NCBI GenBank assembly: GCA_965226025.1
Contig: CBDDCD010000002.1
Location: forward strand, 1,612,001 to 1,676,000
From: Moanibacter sp965226025
Lineage (GTDB): Bacteria; Verrucomicrobiota; Verrucomicrobiia; Opitutales; UBA2987
Length of the DNA: 64,000 nucleotides
Direction of reading: 5' to 3'
This document shows, piece by piece, positions 55,102-62,207 of the stretch (its first letter is position 1; the number at the start of each line of letters is the position of its first letter). A program made the translations under genes and the position numbers. A model generated the notes under the pieces. The model had not been told where the DNA came from. It saw nothing but the letters and a program-made list of their open reading frames with translations, and made no database searches.

Positions 55102-55357
55102 TTCAGGGGTTCAGGGGTTCAGGGGTTCAGGGGTTCAGGGGTTCAGGGGTTCAGGGGTTCAGGGGTTCAGGGGTTCAGGGGTTCAGGGGTTCAGGGGTTC
55201 AGGGGTTCAGGGGTTCAGGGGTTCAGGGGTTCAGGGGTTCAGGGGTTCAGGGGTTCAGGGGTTCAGGGGTTCAGGGGTTCAGGGGTTCAGGGGTTCAGGG
55301 GTTCAGGGGTTCAGGGGTTCAGGGGTTCAGGGGTTCAGGGGTTCAGGGGTTCAGGGG
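55102..55357 (+). repeat. (TTCAGGGG)32 tandem repeat
   Basis: Thirty-two perfect copies of the octamer TTCAGGGG, with no variant unit seen. The G4 tracts spaced by TTCA can form G-quadruplexes on the plus strand, as telomeric repeats do. It lies directly before the start of the DNRLRE gene, in place of its ribosome site and promoter. Each plus-strand frame reads as GVQGFRGS repeats, which I consider non-coding. Confidence 0.95.
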
Positions 55358-55588
55358 ATATTATCCCGGGGAATGTGATTTTTCAAGTTTTTTGCGGTCG
55401 CAGATGGAGAATCGAGACTAACCTGGAATGGAAGCGGATCTAACTTCAAAGCTTCTCGGATTGGTTGAAACGATGAGGCCACCAGGATCCGGTTCTGACG
55501 ATTTTCGTTCACAAAGGGCAATTTGTGATTCATAACAGTGGGGACTTTGAGATTCATCAATCATTCATCATAAGAGGAGGATTTTACT
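55358..55588. other. intergenic region upstream of the thioredoxin-like gene
   Basis: No gene. A good ribosome site AAGAGGAGG stands before ATG 55589; no promoter was singled out. Confidence 0.4.
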
Positions 55589-56170
55589 ATGGCATTCACA
55601 CTGGAATTGGGATCAAAGGCGCCAGATTTCGATTTGCCGGCGACAGACGGTGGGAACTATCAACTATCGGATTTCGATGACGCCGCGGTGCTGGTCATTT
55701 TCTTCACCTGCAATCATTGTCCCTTTGTTACGGGATCGGATGAAGTCACCCGGCAGACAGCGGACAAATTCGCGTCGCAGAGTGTCCGATTTGTCGGCAT
55801 CAGTTCGAACAGCATTCGCACTTATCCGGAAGATGACTTTGAGCACATGGTTGCCCGGATGGAGGAACACAACTTTCCATGGTTGTATCTGTTTGATGAG
55901 TCACAGGAAGTGGCGCGGGCCTACGGTGCGTTGCGAACCCCACACTTCTACGTCTTTGACTCGAGTCGTAGTCTCATTTACACGGGACGCGGGGTCGATA
56001 ATCCCCGAGAGGCAGACAAAATGACGGTGAACGATCTGGATAGAGCCCTGGAAGAGCATCTGGCTGGGAAACCCGTGAGTATTCCTTTGACCAATCCGAT
56101 CGGCTGCAATGTGAAATGGGAGGGGCAGGATGCGCATTGGATGCCGGTTGAGGCCTGCGATCTAGTTTAG
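55589..56170 (+). CDS. thioredoxin-family / AhpC-TSA-like protein
   Basis: A 193-residue cytoplasmic thiol-redox protein. The redox site is C41-N-H-C44-PF, followed by the fold elements VRFVGISSNSIRTYPEDDFEHM and ALRTPHFYVFDSSRSLIYTGRGVDN (with the cis-Pro after RT). C-terminal INxxGCNxKW (NPIGCNVKW) is typical of this bacterial family of stand-alone thioredoxin-like proteins. It is followed by a short C-type hairpin. Confidence 0.9.
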   Translation: MAFTLELGSKAPDFDLPATDGGNYQLSDFDDAAVLVIFFTCNHCPFVTGSDEVTRQTADKFASQSVRFVGISSNSIRTYPEDDFEHMVARMEEHNFPWLYLFDESQEVARAYGALRTPHFYVFDSSRSLIYTGRGVDNPREADKMTVNDLDRALEEHLAGKPVSIPLTNPIGCNVKWEGQDAHWMPVEACDLV

Positions 56171-56215
56171 CCCTCTGCTGCTTTCTGCCTTCGGAGATCG
56201 GGAACCCACCACCTG

Positions 56216-56231
56216 CCCCTCCGAGGAGGGG
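56216..56231. repeat. C-type hairpin (CCCCTCC/GGAGGGG)
   Basis: In the context GGAACCCACCACCTGCCCCTCC, like 21749-21765. Possible terminator of the thioredoxin-like gene. Confidence 0.5.
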
Positions 56232-56272
56232 AGTTTAAGAATCGGCGGCTGAGCATTTGCAACTGGATGGAA

Positions 56273-56287
56273 CCGACAGATGCCTAG
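56273..56287 (-). repeat. family A repeat end (variant)
   Basis: Minus-strand CTAGGCATCTGTCGG, 18 bases upstream of the sthA start. Confidence 0.5.
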
Positions 56288-56304
56288 CCGCTCCGCCGGG
56301 GCAC

Positions 56305-57682
56305 GTGTTTACAGTCCTGCCGGTTATCGGATCCGGCCCGGCGGGACAAAAGGGAGCGATCGCCGCCGCCAAGCTTGGCAAATCCGTCGCTATGGTCGAT
56401 GAAAAAGCCATGATCGGCGGCGTCTCGCTGCACGGAAGCACCATTCCCAGTAAGACCCTAAGGGAGGCAATTCTGTATCTTTCCGGGATTCGGGAGCGCT
56501 CCTTCTACGGCCGCGATTATGCCGTCAAGGAGGACATTAAGGGAGATGATTTGGTTTCGAGGGTGCGGATTGTAGAAGAGAGCGAGATGCAGGTGATTCG
56601 AGACCAGCTACATCGCAACGGCGTTCGAATGGTTTTCGGCCGGGCTCATTTCGTCGATCAGCGAACCGTTTCGGTGGTGAACGGAGAGGAGACCGAAACG
56701 TTGAGTGGCGAGTATTTCCTGATCGCCTGCGGAACCCGTCCTGCCCGAGACCCGGATATCCCGTTTGACGGGAGGTCAGTCATCGATGTCAGCGAGATCC
56801 TGGACCTCCTGGAACTTCCTCGCGAGTTGATCGTGGTGGGGGCCGGAGTGATCGGTCTCGAATATGCCTCCATGTTCGCTGCTCTCGACATCGAAGTCAC
56901 CATTATCGAAAGGGAGTCGACCTTGCTGAAATTTGTCGATCGGGAGATCATCGAGCGGCTCGTCTATCACCTGCGCAACCTGAATGCCGTTTTTCGGTTG
57001 GGGGAATCGGTAGTCGGAGTGAAGAGAGATAAGCGAAATCGGGTGGCCGCGGTTCTGGAGAGTGGAAAGAGAGTCAGAGGCGATGTGCTCTTGTATGCGA
57101 TTGGGCGGCAGACGAACTCGGACACGCTGAATCTGAATGCGGTGGGTTTGACGGCTGATAAACTGGGACGCCTGACCGTGAATGAAAAGTATCAGACGGA
57201 AGCGGCCAACATCTCCGCGGCAGGAGACGTCATCGGGTTTCCTGCTCTGGCCGCCACTTCGATGGAGCAGGGACGCCTCGCCGTTTCCTACCATGTTTCA
57301 ATCCGGCTTGCAGGGATCGACTGAGATGGGTCCCTACGGCGTTTATACCCTACCTGAGATTTCCATGATAGGGCGTACCGAGCAGGAACTGACAGAAGGA
57401 AGAGTCCCGTATGAATTCGGAGCGGCGCGGTTTGATGAGCTGGCTAAAGGACAGATACTGGGGCTTCAGATTGGCTATCTGAAGATCCTTTTCGATCCCG
57501 AGAGCTTGAAGGTTCTGGGGGTGCAAATCATTGGCGAAAACGCGGCCGAGCTGATTCACATAGGCCAGGCTGTGATGGTTCTGGGAGGAACGTTGCGGTA
57601 TTTCTTGGATTCCGTTTTCAACTACCCGTCCCTTGCCGAGGCCTATAAGGTAGCGGCTCTGGATGGACTCAATAAGCTGTGA
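56305..57682 (+). pseudogene. sthA: soluble NAD(P)+ transhydrogenase, split by one frameshift
   Basis: An FAD flavoprotein of the dihydrolipoamide-dehydrogenase superfamily exchanging reducing equivalents between NAD and NADP. It starts at GTG 56305 (VFTVLPVIGSGPAGQKGAIAAAKLGK), has GGVSLHGSTIPSKTLREAIL (no redox-active CxxxxC, as in SthA), NAD binding ELIVVGAGVIGLEYASMF and FAD motif NISAAGDVIGFPAL. The first frame ends at 57324 in an unrelated tail. The dimerisation domain (YGVYTLPEISMIGRTEQEL to the stop at 57682) continues in another frame. The shift is near 57288-57296 (TTTCCTACCATG). It is a lesion or a sequence error. Confidence 0.85.
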
Positions 57683-58058
57683 ATAGAAAGGTTGCCTATT
57701 GATGACCGATCGGGGCTGTTCGCGCAGTTTTCTTACCGGCAGCGCAGGATTCTAGCGATGATGAGAGTTCGCAGCGGATTTAATCACGGCAGCGAAAAGT
57801 GGAGCGAAAGCTACGATCTAATTTAGAGGGGCCGAAATTCCGGTGCCGTTGCGGGCTGTGAGGGGTGCAAGCAATAAAAACTGATAGGGTCTGTACCTTT
57901 TAGCCCTACTTGACCAACTCAACTTCCGAAACGGTTTTTTTCGGGGGTAGTAGGGCTCAGGAGGCGCATCAACAGTAGAGGTGGGTTGGCAAAACCGCCT
58001 GTAGTGTAGACCTACGCTCTTCCCAGGGCGGGATTTTTTCGTATAATGGTGGGCCATC
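57683..58058. other. intergenic region with hairpin, upstream of the IS1634-like gene
   Basis: No supported gene. AGCCCTAC at 57902 pairs with GTAGGGCT near 57950, enclosing a smaller CCGAAA/TTTCGG stem with a T-run (57927-57944), which resembles a terminator. The left 16-bp direct repeat of the IS lies at 57998-58013. Confidence 0.45.
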
Positions 58059-59861
58059 ATGTTTTTGAGGTGTAATCGTCGGCGCAAAGATGGCAAAGAG
58101 CACTACTATTGGAATATCGTTGAGAACAAGCGTGTCAGCGGGGGGCGGGTGGTCCAAAGACAGGTCCTCTACCTTGGAGAGATCAACGATAGCCAACACG
58201 AAGCGTGGCGCAAGAGCATCGAGATTTTCGAAGAGGGCAGGGAAAGACCCGAACAGGTGGCGCTGTTTCCGGAAGATCGTGCCCCGCCTGTGGGCGACGA
58301 AAGTATTGTTAGAATACGGCTCAAAGATCTCAGGATCGAGAAGCCGCGGCAATGGGGAGGGTGCTGGCTTGGGTGCGTTCTATATGAGCAGTTGGGACTG
58401 GGAGAATTCTGGCGGGAGCGTCTCAGACCCTCCCGTCAGGGTACCCGCTGGGCCCATGTGCTGCAGACCCTGGTGGTTTACCGGCTGATGGCACCGGGAA
58501 GCGAGTGGCGGCTGCATCGGGAATGGTATGAGCGAAGCGCGATGGGCGATCTGATGGGGGAAGACTTTGGGATCGCCGAGAAGAACACGCTCTATCGCTG
58601 CCACGATCGATTGCTCAGGCACAAGAAGGCCCTGTTCAGGCACCTGACCGAGAGGTGGAGCGATCTGTTCAATGCCCGTTACGAGATTTTGCTATACGAT
58701 CTGACGAGCACCTATTTTGAGTGCGATCCGAACCAGGAGCCGGCGGCCTCGAGCCGACTGCGCAAGTTCGGCTACAGCCGCGATAAGCGACCTGACTGCG
58801 TGCAAGTGGTGATCGCCCTGGTGGTGACTTGTGAGGGCTTGCCGATTGCCTATGAGGTACTTCCGGGTAACACGCAGGATAAAACCACCTTAAAAGATTT
58901 TCTTTCTCGGGTGGAAGAGAACTACGGTAAGGCGAACCGGGTGTGGGTGATGGATCGGGGCATTCCGACCGAGGAAGTCTTGCAACAGATGCGCCAAAGC
59001 GAACCCAGGATCCACTATCTGGTGGGTACCCCGCGCTCCTGGCTGGGTCGCTTCGAGCAGTCGTTGCTGCAGAAGGATTGGAAGCAGTTGCGTCCCGGTA
59101 TCGAGGTGAAACTCCTCAGCGAGGGAGGTGAAACCTACGTTCTGGCTAAAAGCGACGATCGGGTGCGCAAAGAAAAAAACATGCGCCTGCGTCGTTTACG
59201 CCGTCTTATCGAGGCGCTCAAGAAGCTGCGTGAGAGCAAACGGCGCTACCAACGCGATACCATCCTGATCAAACTGGGCGAAGCCAAAAAGGAGGCCGGT
59301 CCCCGGATCTTTGGATTACTCGACATCGAGATCGCCCCCAAGGGCGCCCCCACTGAAAAGCCGCCTTTGAGCTTCCGGTTGAACTTAAAAAAATACCGCC
59401 AAGCCTATCGCCGCGAAGGCCGCTATCTGTTGCGCAGCACCCTCAGTGCCGAGAACCCCGAGCAACTCTGGCGCCTTTACCTGCAGCTCACTGAGATCGA
59501 GCAAGTCTTCAAGGAAATCAAGAACGACCTTTCCATCCGCCCCATCCATCATCAGAGAGATGATCGCATCGAGGCGCACATCTTTATCAGCTTCCTTGCT
59601 TACTCTCTGTGGGTCACCCTGAAACGTCGACTCTACCCGATGGCTCCGGGACTGACCCCAGCCGAGGTGCTCTCCAAAATGGCGGCCATCCAAATGCTCG
59701 ATGTGAAACTGCCCACCACCGACGGACGCACCGTTGTGCTTACCCGTTACACCGAGCCCGGTGAGGACCAAAAGCTACTACTGAACCGGTTACACCTCGA
59801 ACTTCCTCCCCAACCACCCCCCCAAATCGAATCCAAATAACCCCTCCTGTAGTGTAGACCT
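57998..59861 (+). mobile_element. IS1634-like insertion sequence flanked by 16-bp direct repeats
   Basis: CCTGTAGTGTAGACCT occurs in the same orientation at 57998-58013 and 59846-59861, bracketing the transposase gene. It may be a long target duplication, known for the IS1634 family. Terminal inverted repeats are not clear. Confidence 0.55.
58059..59840 (+). CDS. IS1634-family (IS4-like) transposase
   Basis: A 593-residue DDE transposase. The core includes ILLYDLTSTYFECDPNQEP (first Asp), NRVWVMDRGIPTEEVLQQM (second Asp) and the C-terminal Y-(2)-R-(3)-E-(6)-K-like region YLQLTEIEQVFKEIKNDLSIRPIHHQRDDRIEAHIFISFLAYSL. Reading frame and length are intact, so it may be active. Confidence 0.9.
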   Translation: MFLRCNRRRKDGKEHYYWNIVENKRVSGGRVVQRQVLYLGEINDSQHEAWRKSIEIFEEGRERPEQVALFPEDRAPPVGDESIVRIRLKDLRIEKPRQWGGCWLGCVLYEQLGLGEFWRERLRPSRQGTRWAHVLQTLVVYRLMAPGSEWRLHREWYERSAMGDLMGEDFGIAEKNTLYRCHDRLLRHKKALFRHLTERWSDLFNARYEILLYDLTSTYFECDPNQEPAASSRLRKFGYSRDKRPDCVQVVIALVVTCEGLPIAYEVLPGNTQDKTTLKDFLSRVEENYGKANRVWVMDRGIPTEEVLQQMRQSEPRIHYLVGTPRSWLGRFEQSLLQKDWKQLRPGIEVKLLSEGGETYVLAKSDDRVRKEKNMRLRRLRRLIEALKKLRESKRRYQRDTILIKLGEAKKEAGPRIFGLLDIEIAPKGAPTEKPPLSFRLNLKKYRQAYRREGRYLLRSTLSAENPEQLWRLYLQLTEIEQVFKEIKNDLSIRPIHHQRDDRIEAHIFISFLAYSLWVTLKRRLYPMAPGLTPAEVLSKMAAIQMLDVKLPTTDGRTVVLTRYTEPGEDQKLLLNRLHLELPPQPPPQIESK

Positions 59862-60273
59862 TTGGCCCACTATCAACGACTTACGTCGAAATCAGGCCCC
59901 AGTTGAGAAAGACGGGTTAGTTCGTTTCTATGCGGCTTGAGCCAAGAAACTGAAATCTCCCCAGGACAAGCCTGGGGGATCTTTGGTAAGGGGAAGGCTG
60001 CTCCGTGATATAGCCGAGAATCCTTAGGAAACCACGGGGCGAGCCCGTGGGATACGGGATTATCCTATCATGACAGGAGAGGCGGGAAGGATTGCAAAGT
60101 CTCGGAACTGCAGACTCGTGTAGGTTGGAATCGTCCTTGACCTCAAGAGTGCGATTGCGAAGGTAGGAAGGCGCGGCCGGTGCCATAGGGCGACGTTCGA
60201 TCACGATTAAAATCACGACGCGAGATGACTCTTTCGAGCACACTATTCCGGTAATTAAAACCCCTCTAAAAAC
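59862..60273. other. intergenic region with two GC-rich hairpins
   Basis: No gene. TCCCCAGG-acaag-CCTGGGGGA (about 59957-59978) and CCACGGG-gcgag-CCCGTGG (about 60032-60050) are strong hairpins of similar design. They may be repeat units or terminators. Confidence 0.45.
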
Positions 60274-61080
60274 ATGCCCAAGACAGATATCCTGGATCGC
60301 ACATTCTCACTTGAGGGCAAATGCGCCCTTATAACCGGGTCCAGTAGTGGGATCGGGCGGGCTTTGGCGGTGGGATTCGCGGAGGCGGGGGCTCGGGTGG
60401 CGGTGCACGGTAGGCGGCAGGAGAAGATCGATGAGACGATTCGGATGATCGCGGAGAAGGGGGGTAGGGCGGATAGCTTTGTGGCGGATCTTGGTTCCAA
60501 AGAGGCGCCGAAAGATCTGGTTAATCGGGTGTGCGAAGGACTTGGGGGAATAGACATCCTAGTCAATAACGCGGGCATGAATCGCCGTAGCGCCATCAGC
60601 GAGGTAACCGAAGACGACTATGACACGATTACCACGATCAATCTACGGAGCGTATTTTTTCTCTGCCAGGCGGTTTATCCAATCATGTGCAGCCGGGGAG
60701 GTGGGAAGATCATCAACACCGGATCCTTAACGACGGTTCGAGGATTGGCTGGAATTCCGGTCTACGGAATCACGAAGAGCGCTCTCGGACAGTTTACCAA
60801 GACGGCTTCGGTGGAGTGGGCGAAGGACAATATTCAGGTCAATTGCATCGCGCCCGGACTCATTCAAACACCCCTCACGGAAGCGGGATTGTTGAACAAC
60901 CAATACACCTCAAAGTGGCTTTTGGACCGGATTCCGTCCCATCGGGTGGGCCAACCCGAAGAGCTGGTGGGGTTGGGTCTTCTCCTCGCCTCCGATGCCT
61001 CTTCCTACATTACGGGGCAGACGATCGTGATCGACGGAGGGTTTACGGCGGGCGGGGATTGGCGAGAGCCGCAAGAATAG
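60274..61080 (+). CDS. SDR-family oxidoreductase
   Basis: A 268-residue classical short-chain dehydrogenase. The cofactor motif is ALITGSSSGIGRALA (TGxxxGIG), then LVNNAGMN, the catalytic Ser in NTGS, Tyr and Lys in YGITKSALGQ, and the C-terminal GQTIVIDGGFTAG. It resembles gluconate 5-dehydrogenase and 2-deoxy-gluconate dehydrogenase more than FabG in size and in the SLEGKCALITGSS opening. The substrate is unknown. It converges on the rlmB-like gene and its TAG stop lies in their shared palindrome. Confidence 0.88.
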   Translation: MPKTDILDRTFSLEGKCALITGSSSGIGRALAVGFAEAGARVAVHGRRQEKIDETIRMIAEKGGRADSFVADLGSKEAPKDLVNRVCEGLGGIDILVNNAGMNRRSAISEVTEDDYDTITTINLRSVFFLCQAVYPIMCSRGGGKIINTGSLTTVRGLAGIPVYGITKSALGQFTKTASVEWAKDNIQVNCIAPGLIQTPLTEAGLLNNQYTSKWLLDRIPSHRVGQPEELVGLGLLLASDASSYITGQTIVIDGGFTAGGDWREPQE

Positions 61081-61109
61081 CAAACTTACGGATGTAAGTT
61101 TGCTATTCT
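61074..61109. terminator. perfect 16-bp stem between convergent genes
   Basis: AGAATAGCAAACTTAC and its exact inverse complement are separated by GGAT. The left arm contains the SDR stop TAG (61078-61080) and the rlmB-like stop (61086-61088) lies in the stem as well. A bidirectional terminator. Confidence 0.8.
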
Positions 61110-61865
61110 ATACATTGCGATGGCGGCAGCGGCAGAGGCGTTGAGGGAGTTGATGTGACCTGACTGTGGGATTCGGACCACGTGGTCGGCGGAGTCGAGG
61201 ATGTATTTGCCAACCGATCTGTCCTCTCCTCCGATGACGAGGAGGATTTTTGAGGGTTGTGGAATCGATAGTTCGTCGAGATCGCAATCGCCTTTCGAAT
61301 CGAGAGCAATAACATGAAAGCCGTGCTTCTGAACCATCCGAAGATAGCGGTTAGCGGTGGAATCGCGGCAGATTTTCAGGTATTCGGATGCTCCGGCGGA
61401 GGCCTTGACGACGGAGGGTAGAATCGGGGGGACTCCTTTGGTGGGGAGAAGGACTCCAGAGTAGCCAAATGCCTCGGCGCTCCGCAAAATCGCTCCGGCG
61501 TTTTGCGGATCCTCGACGTTGTCAAGGAGGAGGAGGCGGTCTGGGGAGAGAAGTCCCTCGAAGGGGACGTAAGGGTAGGGGCCGGATTCGATCACCACGC
61601 CTTGATGTTCTCGCTGGCGGCAGAGCTGTTGGAGCCGGCCTCGGTCGATACGGTCCACGGGGATGTCTTTCCTCTCAAAGAGGGTCTGGAGTTTTTTAAG
61701 GCGGGGATTTCGCGTCTTCGAATCGGCCAGGTAGGCGCGGTGGAGGGGGCGCCGATCAGCCCGCAGTACCTCGAAGGCGGGATTGAGACCGTACAGAAAC
61801 TCTGTTAGGAATCTGTTGGATTTGGGATTCTGGAATCGCGGGGAGGATTTCCGATGAGGGGGCAT
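61086..61865 (-). CDS. TrmH/SpoU-family RNA 2'-O-methyltransferase, RlmB-like
   Basis: A 259-residue protein. An N-terminal RNA-binding substrate domain (FLYGLNPAFEVLRADRRPLHRAYLAD) is followed by the knotted SPOUT domain with motifs VEDPQNAGAILRSAEAFG, LLVIGGEDRSVGKYILDSADHVVRIPQSGHINSLNASAAAAIAMY. RlmB methylates G2251 of 23S rRNA; TrmH-family relatives have other targets. The first ~20 residues come from a family A repeat, so the true start may be a later codon. Confidence 0.9.
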   Translation of the reverse strand: MPPHRKSSPRFQNPKSNRFLTEFLYGLNPAFEVLRADRRPLHRAYLADSKTRNPRLKKLQTLFERKDIPVDRIDRGRLQQLCRQREHQGVVIESGPYPYVPFEGLLSPDRLLLLDNVEDPQNAGAILRSAEAFGYSGVLLPTKGVPPILPSVVKASAGASEYLKICRDSTANRYLRMVQKHGFHVIALDSKGDCDLDELSIPQPSKILLVIGGEDRSVGKYILDSADHVVRIPQSGHINSLNASAAAAIAMYRIANLHP

Positions 61866-61904
61866 TCGTGGGATGCGGCCGATTGAACCACCGACAGATT
61901 CCTA
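61806..61904. repeat. family A element overlapping the rlmB-like gene start
   Basis: TAGGAATCTGTTGGAT on the left and ACCGACAGATTCCTA on the right are inverted ends of a 99-base unit. It covers the annotated start codon and first 20 codons of the methyltransferase gene. Confidence 0.6.
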
Positions 61905-62207
61905 CCCAACTTTCTGCGAATGTTGGATATCAGAGGGGTCTTGGGCGGCTCTGGCCGTGGCTGGATCAATCTGAGGCTCTAACTCCATGGGAAGGAAGTG
62001 AAGGAGGACGAATTCCAGCTCGAACTGGGATGAAGACGAAATGCTCACGCATTCCGCTACGACGATCGATTCGGAAGGTAGCGGAATGCGTAAGCATTTC
62101 GACTGTCTGGCGGTTGATTTTGGCCTCTCCGCGGCATCCGGAAACCCGCACCCGTCCCCTTGAGCGGGGTTTGCAGTTATGAAAGCGCCGGCGGGCTAGA
62201 TTGGGGG
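61866..62207. other. intergenic region with large hairpin
   Basis: No gene is supported. Besides the family A end it holds the 24-base hairpin at 62037-62101 and a weak C-type hairpin near 62155-62168. Confidence 0.45.
62037..62101. terminator. 24-bp near-perfect inverted repeat
   Basis: Arms 62037-62060 (CGAAATGCTCACGCATTCCG...) and 62078-62101 pair at 23 of 24 positions, with a 17-base loop. Probable terminator or fold-back repeat. Confidence 0.65.

Noticed and set aside
55063..55443. A GVQGFRGS-repeat protein
   Set aside because: The octamer array is open in all plus frames by its composition. There is no ribosome site, and it overlaps the start of a signal-peptide gene on the other strand.
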